Source: Archangium gephyra | GTDB lineage: Bacteria > Myxococcota > Myxococcia > Myxococcales > Myxococcaceae | DNA: 64,000 bases | Reading direction: 5' to 3' | NCBI RefSeq assembly: GCF_001027285.1 | Contig: NZ_CP011509.1 | Coordinates: forward strand, 7,588,501 to 7,652,500 | Part shown: positions 1 to 9,445 of the stretch, in pieces | Layout of the letters: each line of letters starts with the position of its first letter | Numbering within the stretch: the first letter of the stretch is position 1 | The notes under the pieces: generated by a model | Told to the model about the DNA's origin: nothing | The model's input: only the letters and a program-made list of their open reading frames with translations | Databases searched by the model: none | Program-made: the position numbers and the translations under genes

Positions 1-2
1 CG

Positions 3-1829
3 GGCCCCATGGGCTTCGAGAAGAAGCTGGTGGTCAAGCGCATCCTCCCCCACCTCGCGGAGGACTCCTCGTTCATCGAGATGTTCTTCTCCGAGGCCAG
101 GCTCGTCGCGCTGCTCAATCATCCCAACATCGTCCAGATCTTCGACTTCGGCGAGGCCGACGGCGCGTACTTCCTCGCCATGGAGTACATCGACGGGTTC
201 AACCTGCGGACGCTCCTCAAACGGGCGCACGCGACGGGTGGGCCCCTGCCCGTGCCGCTGTGCGCGAAGATCGTCTCCACCGCCTGCGAGGGCCTCGCCT
301 ACGCCCACGAATTCGTGGACCCCACGACGGGCAAGCCGTTGCAGCTGGTCCACCGTGACATCAGCCCCGACAACATCCTCGTGTCCTCCAGCGGAGCGGT
401 GAAGCTGGTGGACTTCGGCATCGCCAAGGCCGCCAACCAGATGCACCGCACGCAGACGGGCGTGGTCAAGGGCAAGGTGGCCTACATGCCGCCCGAGCAG
501 CTCCAGGGCAAGGCGCTCGACGCGCGGGCCGACCTCTTCGCCCTGGGCGTCGTGCTGTATGAGCTGCTCAGTGGCCAGAAGCCCTTCGAGGCCGAGAGCG
601 AAGCGGGCATGATGCAGGCCATCCTGTTCGAGCCGCCCGTCCCGGTGACGGAGCGCCGCGGCGATGTGCCCACGAGCATCCAACGCGTCCTCGAGCGCGC
701 GCTGGCCAAGGACCGCAACGCACGCTACGCGAGCTGCCGCGAGCTGCAGATGGACCTGGAGCGCTACCTGCGGACCTGCGAGGACCCCGTGGGGCCCATC
801 GACATCGCACGGCTCGTCGCGCGCATCTCCTCGCTCGAGCAGGCGAAGACGGAAAGGGACCCGGGCGCGAGGCCCCCACCAGAGGTGCCTCCCAGCAACT
901 CCCTCGTCGCTCCCGCGGCCGAAACCCGGAACGACTTCTCTCCGTCACAGGGAAAGGCGTTGACGCGGGGCACGGCCGCACCGACGGAGGTGACTCCACC
1001 CCCCCGGAGTGGGCCGTCCCCGGCCGAGGATGACTCCATCCCGACGGCTCCCGTGCGGCCCTCTTCCATGAGGACCGCCCCGAGGCGGTGGCCCAGGGTG
1101 GCGGCCCTGTGCTCCGCGGTGTTGGTGCTGGCGAGCATGGGTCTCTGGCGGGCGACCCGCCCGGCGCAAGTCTCCGCGGCCCCTGTGGCTCAGACGGTGC
1201 CGGAAGAGCCCCCTTCCAGCTCCGGGCAAGAGGGGCGAACCAATACGGGCTCATCGCCGACTTCAAGCGGACCCAACGAGACAGCCCTGACCGGGACCCT
1301 TCCAACAACGCCTACAGGCAATCCTCCACCCGCCGGGCCAACGAAGCCACTCGAGCCAACGAATAAAACCGAGGTGCCTCCCCCCGAGCCACCCAAGCCG
1401 GAGACGGAACTGGCCTTCTTCCGGGTCGAGTCCACTGTCGAAGGCTCGGTGCGGGTGAATAACAAGCTCGCCGGGCGCACTCCCGTTGTGATGAAGGACC
1501 TTCCCCCCGGAAAGGTGACCGTGGAGATCTTCGACAAGCAGCAGGGCTTCTCCAAGCGGCAGGTCTTCGAGCTCAAGCCCGGCGACAATGGCGTCCTGCG
1601 CCTCAAGATTGGCAAGGGGAAGCTGGCGTTCCGCGTCCGGCCCTACGCCACGGTGATACTCGACGGAAGGAAATTGGGCCTCACTCCACTGAATTCAGTG
1701 GAGGTCTACGAGGGCCGCCACACCATCAAGCTCATCAATGAGGAGCTCAAGAGGCAAGTGGAGGAGGAGTACGTGGTCAAGGCAGGCGGCGACCACGTCT
1801 ACACGGCCAACCTCAACGACAAGCGTTGA
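3..1829 (+). CDS. Ser/Thr protein kinase with C-terminal PEGA domain, 5' end missing
   Basis: This is a Hanks-type kinase that phosphorylates protein Ser/Thr residues. It is open to the left edge: the glycine loop is missing, and the first visible residues already hold the ATP-binding Lys (VVKRILPHL) and the helix-C Glu (SEARL), so the ATG at 9 is internal. The catalytic loop HRDISPDNIL lies near visible residue 115, followed by DFGIAKA and the activation segment ending in PPEQ. A Pro/Thr/Ser-rich linker (about 270-360) leads to one membrane span near 365-385, a second Pro-rich stretch, and a C-terminal PEGA-type beta domain from about 465 to 605. The kinase is therefore cytoplasmic and the PEGA domain periplasmic, a common myxobacterial layout. 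Its substrate cannot be read from the sequence. Confidence 0.93.
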   Translation, partial: GPMGFEKKLVVKRILPHLAEDSSFIEMFFSEARLVALLNHPNIVQIFDFGEADGAYFLAMEYIDGFNLRTLLKRAHATGGPLPVPLCAKIVSTACEGLAYAHEFVDPTTGKPLQLVHRDISPDNILVSSSGAVKLVDFGIAKAANQMHRTQTGVVKGKVAYMPPEQLQGKALDARADLFALGVVLYELLSGQKPFEAESEAGMMQAILFEPPVPVTERRGDVPTSIQRVLERALAKDRNARYASCRELQMDLERYLRTCEDPVGPIDIARLVARISSLEQAKTERDPGARPPPEVPPSNSLVAPAAETRNDFSPSQGKALTRGTAAPTEVTPPPRSGPSPAEDDSIPTAPVRPSSMRTAPRRWPRVAALCSAVLVLASMGLWRATRPAQVSAAPVAQTVPEEPPSSSGQEGRTNTGSSPTSSGPNETALTGTLPTTPTGNPPPAGPTKPLEPTNKTEVPPPEPPKPETELAFFRVESTVEGSVRVNNKLAGRTPVVMKDLPPGKVTVEIFDKQQGFSKRQVFELKPGDNGVLRLKIGKGKLAFRVRPYATVILDGRKLGLTPLNSVEVYEGRHTIKLINEELKRQVEEEYVVKAGGDHVYTANLNDKR

Positions 1830-1849
1830 GGTTCAAGGCCGCTTCCAGG

Positions 1850-2068
1850 TCAGCGCATGTTGTTGATGATCGCCATCCTGTTTTCATGCATCTGCTTCAT
1901 CATGTTGGTGATGAAGTTGATGAGCTGCTGCTCCTGCTCCGCCTTCCACTTGAGGACGGCCAACTCCCGTTCCCCTTCGGGAAGCTTCGCGAAGTACGCC
2001 TCCATGCTCTTGCTGGGCGTGGGCTTGTAGGAATCAAGCAACCTGGTGGCGGCCTCAATGGCAGACAT
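1850..2068 (-). CDS. Small charged hypothetical protein (72 aa)
   Basis: The 72-residue product begins MSAIEAATRLLDSYKPTPS and is predicted mostly helical, with a central Lys/Glu-rich stretch and a Met/Asn-rich C-terminus. The start at 2068 is preferred over longer in-frame options because AAGGGA sits about six bases upstream. It has no signal peptide, membrane span or recognisable domain. It converges with the kinase gene, 20 bases from its stop. Its codon use fits the neighbours, so I believe it is real, but I cannot name a function. Confidence 0.6.
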   Translation of the reverse strand: MSAIEAATRLLDSYKPTPSKSMEAYFAKLPEGERELAVLKWKAEQEQQLINFITNMMKQMHENRMAIINNMR

Positions 2069-2278
2069 GATCCATCCCTTTTCAGCGTGGGCCCCCAACC
2101 GCGGGGCACCAAGAGATAGGACGTGGCCACCCTCGAGACCATGCACACCCTGGTACGAGAGGAAAGTGGAGTTATCACCAAGGACAGCAAGCAAGCGCTA
2201 CCAGATGCCTCCTGTCCGTCTCGGAGTGTGCGGACAGATGGGGTCGCCCGGGCTGAAGGGGCGGCCCCATCGCGTTCG

Positions 2279-3355
2279 CTACGGCCTGAGCCCGCAGACG
2301 GCGTAGTCACTGCACGTGCCGAAGGAGCAGGTCGCGGGCGCGGCGCACTCCCGGGAGTCGCGACACGTCTCGCCTACCTGGGCGTAACGGCGCTGGCATG
2401 TTCCTCGCGCCGAGGTACGGGGGTCCACCGCGGCGCAATAGAGGTCCCCCGCGCATTCCTGGCTCCCGCGGCACGCGGCTCCCTCGGAGAGCAGCGCCCG
2501 GCACGTCCCACGCTCGTCCCGCTCGGCGTCACAAAAGAAGTCCCGCCCACACACCTGGGTGGCCCAGGAGGAACTCGCGGACACCGCGAGGCACTCCGCG
2601 CCCTCACCGGCTCGCTTGCGGCAGGTTCCACCGACACAGGCCAGGTTCCAGGCGCACAAAGGCCTGGATGGATCCCACACGTCGCAAACGTCCCCCTCGG
2701 CCGCGATGCGCAGGCAGACGCCTCCGGTCGTGCAATAAAGACCGGGTTCACAGGCAGAGGCCTCATCACCACAGTACTGGCCCTCGCCCACGGGCTTGGG
2801 CTCCTCGCAGACCGAGCTCCCGGCGACCAGTCCAGGCGCGCACCACCAACGGGTCTCGAACGTGACGGCCTCTCCCTTCTCGATCCGGGGCCGGCACTCC
2901 CCTCGACACTCAGCGTTGTTGTCGACGGCGGTGCAGTAGGACCGGGGGCCACAGTCGGCCATGGAAACGCAGGACTTGCCGTCGGCCACCACCCCGGTGA
3001 GGAACCGGCAATCATCGGTCACCCCGAAGCCCAGCCGGGTGACCTGCGAGGACAGCGGGCCCTCGGCGCAGGAGCCGCTCCGGATCTTCTCCAGGCACGC
3101 CCCCGCGGCACCCGCGTCGTAGCGCGTCCACCCATCGGCGAGGGCCTCATCATACTTCCGCGCGAGTCCGTACCGGGGGACGACCTGATGCCTCACCTCG
3201 CGCTCACAGGCGCCCTTGTCCAGGTACACCCCACAGCGCACGTACCGCTCGCACAGCGCCTCGGCGAGCTTCCCGTCGAAGTCCTCCTTGCTCACGCCTC
3301 CACACGCCGCGAGCCACAACGCTCCCAACACCAGCACTGCCTGGTATCCGTGCAT
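2279..3355 (-). CDS. Cysteine-rich lipoprotein (Dickkopf-like repeats)
   Basis: The 358-residue secreted lipoprotein has signal peptide MHGYQAVLVLGALWLAACGG with the LAAC lipobox near residue 18. The start at 3355 follows a GAGGGGGG ribosome site; the alternative ATG seven codons upstream would overlap that site. The mature part has many evenly spaced Cys in small modules such as SCAEGPL, CGPRSYC, CEPGLYC and CAGDLYC, resembling the Dickkopf N-terminal cysteine-rich fold seen in many myxobacterial lipoproteins. It is probably disulfide-bonded and anchored to the envelope. No catalytic motif is visible, and binding or adhesion would be a guess. Confidence 0.8.
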   Translation of the reverse strand: MHGYQAVLVLGALWLAACGGVSKEDFDGKLAEALCERYVRCGVYLDKGACEREVRHQVVPRYGLARKYDEALADGWTRYDAGAAGACLEKIRSGSCAEGPLSSQVTRLGFGVTDDCRFLTGVVADGKSCVSMADCGPRSYCTAVDNNAECRGECRPRIEKGEAVTFETRWWCAPGLVAGSSVCEEPKPVGEGQYCGDEASACEPGLYCTTGGVCLRIAAEGDVCDVWDPSRPLCAWNLACVGGTCRKRAGEGAECLAVSASSSWATQVCGRDFFCDAERDERGTCRALLSEGAACRGSQECAGDLYCAAVDPRTSARGTCQRRYAQVGETCRDSRECAAPATCSFGTCSDYAVCGLRP

Positions 3356-3431
3356 CGCATTCCCCCCCTCGTTCATCGATGCGACTGAAGTGCGTGTCTC
3401 GGTGGGGGCCCCCCTGCCCCACCCACGCGCC

Positions 3432-4606
3432 CTACTTCTCTTCCTTCTTGGGCTCGTTCTTCTTGTCCATCATCTTCTTGGCGACGCTCTGGAGCGCGGA
3501 CGGGACGTTCTTGTCCCGGCTGAGATCCTTGATGTCGTTCTCGCGCAGGGTGCCCAGGAACTTCATGCCCACCGAGAGCGGCAGCTTGGGGTTCTTCAAC
3601 AGCGCCATCTTGATCTTGTAGTTCTTCGTGAACTCGCGGCTGTTGTAGATGATGCGCAGCACCTCCTCGTTGACGGCCTTGTTGGTGGCGCAGTTGAGGA
3701 CCTCGCCGTCGGTGATGCGAGGGCTGCGGATCACGGCCGTGCAGACGAGCTTGTTGGTGTCGCGGATGAGGAAGCTGCGCGCCTCCTTGTTGCCCAGCGT
3801 CGCCAGCTTGATCTTCTGCGCGATGCTCATCTTCATGATGCGCTGGGTGAGGCTGAGCTTCTTGGCCTCGGGAATGGCGGCGATGGGATCCTCCCCCTCC
3901 TTCGCCTCGACCGCCGGACCCGCGGCGGCGGCCTTGGGCGTGACATCCTCGAGCTCCTTGAGGATCTCCTCGGCGGTGGGACCGGCCTCGGGCGGCGCGG
4001 CGGAGGGCCCGAAGACGCGGACGCGGGCCGCCTGCATCTGGGGCACATCCACGACGGCCATGCCGCTGCGCACCGCGAAGTCGCACACGTTGTCGATCAG
4101 CGCCGGGGTGGCATGGGGGTTGGCGCACAGGCCGCGGATGATGTTCTCGGAGCGCAGCACGCGCAGCTGGTTCTGCCCGATGATCTCCGCGATCTTCGCG
4201 CTGCAGGTGCGCGCCACCTCGGCCACGGCGTCATCCGGCGTGGAGGGGTTGAGCACGAGCATCTCCGCCAGGGCGTCCTTGCCGGACAGCAGCGAGAGGA
4301 ACCAGCCCAGCACGGGGGCCGCGACGGCCTCGTCACGCAGGCCCGCGGAGAAGCGATCCGGCAGCGCCGCGGCCGACTTGGCGGCCGTCTCCCGCACGGC
4401 CGCGTCCGCGTCGAACGTGAGCATGAAGAGGACACCGAGCATGTCCGAGGGCGCCAGCGGCACCATGGCCTTGGCGGCCATCATCCGCAGGGGCACGGGC
4501 GCGGCCGGGTCCACATGCTTGCGCATGTTGGGCGGGAGGAAGTCGGCGGTGATGGGACAACCGGCGGGGGCAGCGGGAGCCGCGGGGGTCTGCTGGGGAG
4601 CGGTGC

Positions 4607-4610
<4 letters not shown>
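3432..4610 (-). CDS. HEAT/leucine-rich-variant-like protein coupled to coaX
   Basis: This 392-residue soluble protein has no signal peptide. After a Pro/Ala-rich start it consists of short helical pairs of HEAT or leucine-rich-variant type, with recurring [20 protein letters not shown] and SPRITDGEV turns, interrupted by an Ala/Pro/Glu-rich linker around residues 195-235. The C-terminus is very Lys/Glu-rich. Its ATG overlaps the coaX stop by four bases (ATGA), so the two are translationally coupled. The recurring helical turns suggest a protein-binding scaffold. I cannot assign a function or say why it is tied to CoA synthesis. Confidence 0.7.
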
Positions 4611-5377
<767 letters not shown>

Positions 5378-5392
5378 GGCTCGCCGCGCAGT

Positions 5393-6397
5393 CTAGCGGG
5401 GCCGGAGTTGCTCCACATCCCCGGCGAGCACCCTTTCCAGCGAGCCCCCGGCCGTCCGCACCAGCAGTGCACCCGACGTGTCGATGTCTTCAGCCACACC
5501 GCGCAATTCCGACCCACCGGTACGCACCAGCACCTCCTGGCGCAGCGTGGCGGACAGTTCCTTCCAGCGCTCGCGCACCGGCTCGAAGCCCACCTCGAGG
5601 TGCAGATCCAACCACTCCTCCAGGCGGCCCCAGAGAGAAGCGGTGAAGAGGGCGCGGTTGACGCGCCGGCCCAGCGCCTGGGAGAGCGACGTGGCGGTGG
5701 AGGCCACCTCGGGCGGGAAGTGCTCGGGGCCCGCGTTGAGGTTCACGCCAATACCGAGCACCACGAAGTGCACCCGCTCCGGCTCCGCGGACAGCTCGGT
5801 GAGGATGCCCGCCACCTTGCGGCCGCCAATCTGCACGTCGTTGGGCCACTTGATGAGGGCCTCGGCGTCGGCCTCGCGCAGGGCCTCGGCGAGCGCCACC
5901 GCGGCCACCAGGGTGAGCTCGGGCGCGCGCTGGGGCGGCAGCTCCGGCCGGAGGATGGCGGAGAAGTACAGGTTCAACCCGTGGGGCGACACCCAGGTGC
6001 GGCCCCGGCGGCCCTTGCCCGCCGTCTGCTGCTCGGTGATGACCACCTCGCCGTGCTCGGCTCCGTCCGCGGCCAGCCGGAAGGCGGCCTCGTTGGTGGA
6101 CGGCAGCGAGTCGTGGAAGTGGATGTTCTGCCCCAGGTCATGCGTGGACAGCAGCGGCGTCAGCTCCAGCGGCGAGAGCCGATCCGGAACGTCCACCAGC
6201 CGGTAGCCCCGCGCGGGCACGGCGTCGATGCGGTAGCCCTTCTCGCGCAGCGACTGCACGTGCTTCCACACCGCGGTGCGTGACAGGCCCAGCTTGGCGG
6301 AAAGCGCCTCGCCCGAGAGGAACTCCTCCCGTCCGTCCGCGAGGAAGCCGAGGATGATCTCCTGCTGCGTCTGCTCGGCGTTCTCGGTGACACCCAT
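5393..6397 (-). CDS. birA: Biotin--[acetyl-CoA-carboxylase] ligase, group II
   Basis: BirA makes biotinyl-AMP and transfers biotin to the carrier protein of acetyl-CoA carboxylase. The 334-residue form starts at 6397, where AGGGAGG sits about eight bases upstream; a longer in-frame start at 6457 lacks such a site. A winged-helix HTH occupies about residues 12-68, including LSRTAVWKHVQSLREKGY, so this is the two-domain type that can also repress transcription. The biotin loop GKGRRGRTW lies near 125-133, IKWPNDV follows, and a small C-terminal beta domain ends the protein. The ribosome site overlaps a 7-bp inverted repeat at 6409-6432. It is followed directly by coaX. Confidence 0.94.
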   Translation of the reverse strand: MGVTENAEQTQQEIILGFLADGREEFLSGEALSAKLGLSRTAVWKHVQSLREKGYRIDAVPARGYRLVDVPDRLSPLELTPLLSTHDLGQNIHFHDSLPSTNEAAFRLAADGAEHGEVVITEQQTAGKGRRGRTWVSPHGLNLYFSAILRPELPPQRAPELTLVAAVALAEALREADAEALIKWPNDVQIGGRKVAGILTELSAEPERVHFVVLGIGVNLNAGPEHFPPEVASTATSLSQALGRRVNRALFTASLWGRLEEWLDLHLEVGFEPVRERWKELSATLRQEVLVRTGGSELRGVAEDIDTSGALLVRTAGGSLERVLAGDVEQLRPR

Positions 6398-6408
6398 GCC
6401 ACGAACCT

Positions 6409-6432
6409 CCCTGGGAAAAAGGGCCCCCAGGG
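6409..6432 (-). promoter_or_regulatory. birA: Inverted repeat overlapping the birA ribosome site
   Basis: CCCTGGG (6409-6415) and CCCAGGG (6426-6432) can pair around a 10-base loop in the birA leader. On the mRNA the downstream arm holds CCCAGGG and the next bases complete AGGGAGG, the predicted ribosome site, so folding would mask part of it. It could also be the end of the hom transcript. Confidence 0.4.
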
Positions 6433-6505
6433 TAGGGATCGGCGGCCCCGCTTTCAACAGGCTCCGCCGGGTGGTGGACCTTCGCTCGATTGCCCGCCTG
6501 CCCTC

Positions 6506-7831
6506 CTAACGGCTGGCGAGCAACACTCCCGGGCCTTCCTCGATCCGGATGACCTGGGTAGGTGCACGTGTGCTGCGCAGCGAATCAATCCACTGCACGG
6601 CGGCCGCCACGTCCGCCTCGCGGGTGTCGTGGGTGAAGACGACGATGGTGGCGTGCGAGTCGGCGGGACGCGGGGGGCGCTGGAGCACCGAGTTGATGCT
6701 CACCCCCTTCTCGCCCAGCACGCTGGCGATGCGCCCCAGCACACCGGGCTCGTCGCTGACGGAGAAGCGCAGGTAGACGGGCCCGCGGCGCTCCCCGGAG
6801 GACAGCAGGGGCACGTCGTGCACGTGGGGCGGACACGGCAGCGGCAGCCGCCCGGACACACCGGCCAGGAGGTTGCGGCAGGTGTCGATGATGTCGGACA
6901 CCACCGCGCTGCCCGTGGGCAGGTCTCCCGCCCCCCGGCCCGAGTAGAGCGAGGCCCCCAGGGCGGCGGACTGGAGCAGCACCGCGTTGAAGGCACTGCT
7001 CACGTCCGCCAGGGGGCTGGCGGCGGGGATGAAGGCCGGGTGCACGCGCACGTCCAGGCCCTCGGGGGCCCGGCGCGCCGTGGCGAGCAGCTTGAGCACG
7101 TACCCCGCCTCGCGCCCGTAGGCGATGTCCGTGGGGGTGAGGCTCGTGATCCCCTCCACGAGGATGGACTCGGGGGACACGCGCGCGGAGAAGGCCAGCG
7201 AGGCCAGCAGGCACAGCTTCTGCGCCGCGTCCATGCCGCTCACGTCCAGCGTGGGATCCGCCTCCGCGTAGCCGAGCTCCTGCGCGCGCCGGAGCGCGTC
7301 CGCGTAGCTGGCCCCCTCGTTGGCCATGGCCGAGAGGATGAAGTTGGTGGTGCCGTTGACGATGCCGGTGAGCGACTCCACCCGGTCCGAGGCGAGCGCC
7401 TCGCGCAGCGTGCGGATGATGGGGATGCCACCGCAGACGGCGCCCTCGAAGTGCACGTCCACCCCGCGCGCCAGCGCCTTCGAGTAGAGCGCCTCACCGT
7501 GCGCCGACAGCAGCGCCTTGTTGGCCGTCACCACGTTGCGGCCCGAGGCAATGGCCTGCTCGAGGTACTCGCGCGAGGGGCTCAGCCCGCCCATCAGCTC
7601 CACCACCACGGAGACATCCTTGTCCTCGAGGATCGTCTTCATGTCATGGGTGATGAGCGAGGCGGGCACGTCTTCCGGCCGCGACTTGCCCGCGTTGCGC
7701 ACCAGCACATGGCGCACGCGCACCCGTGCGCCCAGACGGCGCTCGATGTCCTTCGCGTGGTTGGCGAGGATGCGGTACGTGCCCAGTCCCACGTTGCCCA
7801 GTCCCAGCAGGGCGATGCCGATCTCCTTCAT
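6506..7831 (-). CDS. hom: Homoserine dehydrogenase with ACT domain
   Basis: This enzyme reduces aspartate semialdehyde to homoserine with NAD(P)H, the branch point to threonine and methionine. The 441-residue protein begins with a Rossmann motif GLGNVG at residues 10-15. The substrate domain includes AVCGGIPIIRTLRE and NGTTNFIL, both hallmark sequences of the family. A C-terminal ACT domain spans roughly 355-430 (YLRFSVSDEPGVLGRIASVL), suggesting feedback control by threonine. GGGGAGGGAG lies just upstream of the ATG. It sits 22 bases downstream of a lipoprotein gene in a minus-strand run. Confidence 0.95.
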   Translation of the reverse strand: MKEIGIALLGLGNVGLGTYRILANHAKDIERRLGARVRVRHVLVRNAGKSRPEDVPASLITHDMKTILEDKDVSVVVELMGGLSPSREYLEQAIASGRNVVTANKALLSAHGEALYSKALARGVDVHFEGAVCGGIPIIRTLREALASDRVESLTGIVNGTTNFILSAMANEGASYADALRRAQELGYAEADPTLDVSGMDAAQKLCLLASLAFSARVSPESILVEGITSLTPTDIAYGREAGYVLKLLATARRAPEGLDVRVHPAFIPAASPLADVSSAFNAVLLQSAALGASLYSGRGAGDLPTGSAVVSDIIDTCRNLLAGVSGRLPLPCPPHVHDVPLLSSGERRGPVYLRFSVSDEPGVLGRIASVLGEKGVSINSVLQRPPRPADSHATIVVFTHDTREADVAAAVQWIDSLRSTRAPTQVIRIEEGPGVLLASR

Positions 7832-7853
7832 GTGACTCCCTCCCCTGCGTTGT

Positions 7854-8456
7854 TCAGCGGCCCGAGTCCTGGAGCTTGTAGGACGCCAGCTCCAACCATG
7901 TCTGCGGCAGGCGCTCGCCGTTGCTCTTCTCGGCGGACACCTCGATGCGCACCAGGCCCACGCCCTCGGCGAAGGTGAGCGCGTTCACCAGGGTCGTCTC
8001 CCCATCCACGCGGTTGCGCGCCTCCACCCGCACACAGTGCGGGAAGGAGCCCGCGGGCGCCTCGCAGGGCACTCCCGCCTGGAGGATGCGGTAGCGCTCG
8101 GTGGAGGACACGGACACCACGTTGGTCCACTGGTTGCCCTGGGTGAGCGGGCCGCGCAGCAGGTAGCGCTTGCGGTCTCGCACGCCGAAGCCGTCCACGG
8201 ACAGCTGCCCGCCCTGGTTGTCGTGGAAGTACCCGTCCTCCTCCTTGAGCACCTCCACGTCCACCGTCCGATCCGCGCGGCCGTTGACCCGGTACGTCCA
8301 GCGGTTGCCCACGGCCAGCGGGTAGTACGCGGCCAGGGAATCGGAGGGACGGGTCTCCTGCTCGACCACCTGCTGCCGGCTCGAGGAACACGCGCCAGCA
8401 CCCACCACCAGCAGCGAGGCCCCGAGACCCCACCGTACGACAGACGAGAGCTTCAT
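7854..8456 (-). CDS. Hypothetical lipoprotein (200 aa)
   Basis: The signal peptide MKLSSVVRWGLGASLLVVGAGACSSS has a GAGAC lipobox with Cys at about residue 23. The mature part begins with a Ser/Gln/Glu-rich tether, then a domain starting YYPLAVGNRWTYRVNG, a beta-rich pattern found in many secreted bacterial proteins of unknown role. No catalytic residues stand out. It starts five bases after the upstream HEAT lipoprotein gene ends, so the two are surely cotranscribed and may work together at the envelope. Confidence 0.8.
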   Translation of the reverse strand: MKLSSVVRWGLGASLLVVGAGACSSSRQQVVEQETRPSDSLAAYYPLAVGNRWTYRVNGRADRTVDVEVLKEEDGYFHDNQGGQLSVDGFGVRDRKRYLLRGPLTQGNQWTNVVSVSSTERYRILQAGVPCEAPAGSFPHCVRVEARNRVDGETTLVNALTFAEGVGLVRIEVSAEKSNGERLPQTWLELASYKLQDSGR

Positions 8457-8461
8457 AGGTG

Positions 8462-9391
8462 TCAGTGTTCCGCGCGGTCCGAGCCGCGCGCCTCCGGAGC
8501 AGAGAGCTTGCGTGATGCCAGGAGTGTATCCAGTGCCTGCTGGGCCGCGGCCTGCACATCCGGCTGATCGTGCCCTTGTGCCACGGTGAAGAGGTACGCC
8601 TCGGCCTCGGGCCCGCCGATCTCCCCGATGGCGAAGACGACCTCCTGCACGAAGCCGATCTCCCGGTCCTTCACCAGGTCGATGAGCGCGGGCACCGCCT
8701 CCCGCGACTTCATCTCCGCCAGCGCGCCGATGGCCTTGCGCACGGTCTGCGCATCGTCCTCCTCGAGCTGGCGGATGAGCAGCGGCGCCGCCGCGGGGTT
8801 GCGCCGGTCGGCCAGCACGCGCAGCGCGAACTCGCGGATGCGGTCATCCTGGGACTGGAGATCCTGAAGCAGTGCCGCGTCCGGGCGCTCCACCGCCGCC
8901 AGCTGGAGCGCGGCCGCCTGCGTCACCTGGGTGAGCGCGCGGCGCAGGGCCTCGCGCACGGCCTCGCGCCGGGCCTCGGCGTCCTTGCGCTCCACGCGCA
9001 CCTCGCCCAGCCCCACCACCTGGTAGCGCTGATCGTCCTCCTCGCCCCGGCGCTCCATGGACAGGGTGACGCCCACCTCGGCGAAGGAGTACGCACTGCC
9101 GTCCTTGAGCGCCTCACGGGTGAAGGGCAGCTCGAGCGTCAGGGTCCAGGCGCCCTGCGCGCGCTTGTCCCTGGCGCCCTTGTCACCCTCTCCGAGCAGC
9201 TCGAAGCGGCGGCTGTCGCGCAGGGTGCGGGCGAAGAGATCGTGAACGTCCGTCGAGGCCCAACCGAGCAGGCCGTTGTCGACCAGAGTCGCGCCCTGGA
9301 TGGAGAGGCGCGCCACCGGAAAGCTCGGCTCCCGCGAACGGCAGGCGCCGAGCATCAGGGCCATCAAGACGATGAGCAGGCCGGGCTTCAT
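8462..9391 (-). CDS. HEAT-repeat lipoprotein
   Basis: The 309-residue lipoprotein has signal MKPGLLIVLMALMLGACRSRE (lipobox LGAC, Cys near 17). Residues 25-165 form a domain with beta segments and an Ala/Arg-rich helix. From about 175 to 295 there are HEAT-type helical repeats with spaced LQSQDDRIREFALRVLAD, EEDDAQTVRKAIGALAEM and REIGFVQEVVFAIGEI units. HEAT arrays usually bind other proteins. It sits directly upstream of the 200-aa lipoprotein in the same operon. The partner is unknown. Confidence 0.82.
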   Translation of the reverse strand: MKPGLLIVLMALMLGACRSREPSFPVARLSIQGATLVDNGLLGWASTDVHDLFARTLRDSRRFELLGEGDKGARDKRAQGAWTLTLELPFTREALKDGSAYSFAEVGVTLSMERRGEEDDQRYQVVGLGEVRVERKDAEARREAVREALRRALTQVTQAAALQLAAVERPDAALLQDLQSQDDRIREFALRVLADRRNPAAAPLLIRQLEEDDAQTVRKAIGALAEMKSREAVPALIDLVKDREIGFVQEVVFAIGEIGGPEAEAYLFTVAQGHDQPDVQAAAQQALDTLLASRKLSAPEARGSDRAEH

Positions 9392-9445
9392 ACCGGCCTA
9401 CCCTAACGCAGTCCCGCGCTCCTCTCACCCAGGAGCGCGAGGACC

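Noticed and set aside
568-1308. Long minus-strand frame opposite the Ser/Thr kinase gene
   Set aside because: It is an antisense shadow in GC-rich DNA with Arg/Pro/Ser-rich nonsense composition, and it lies opposite a clear kinase.
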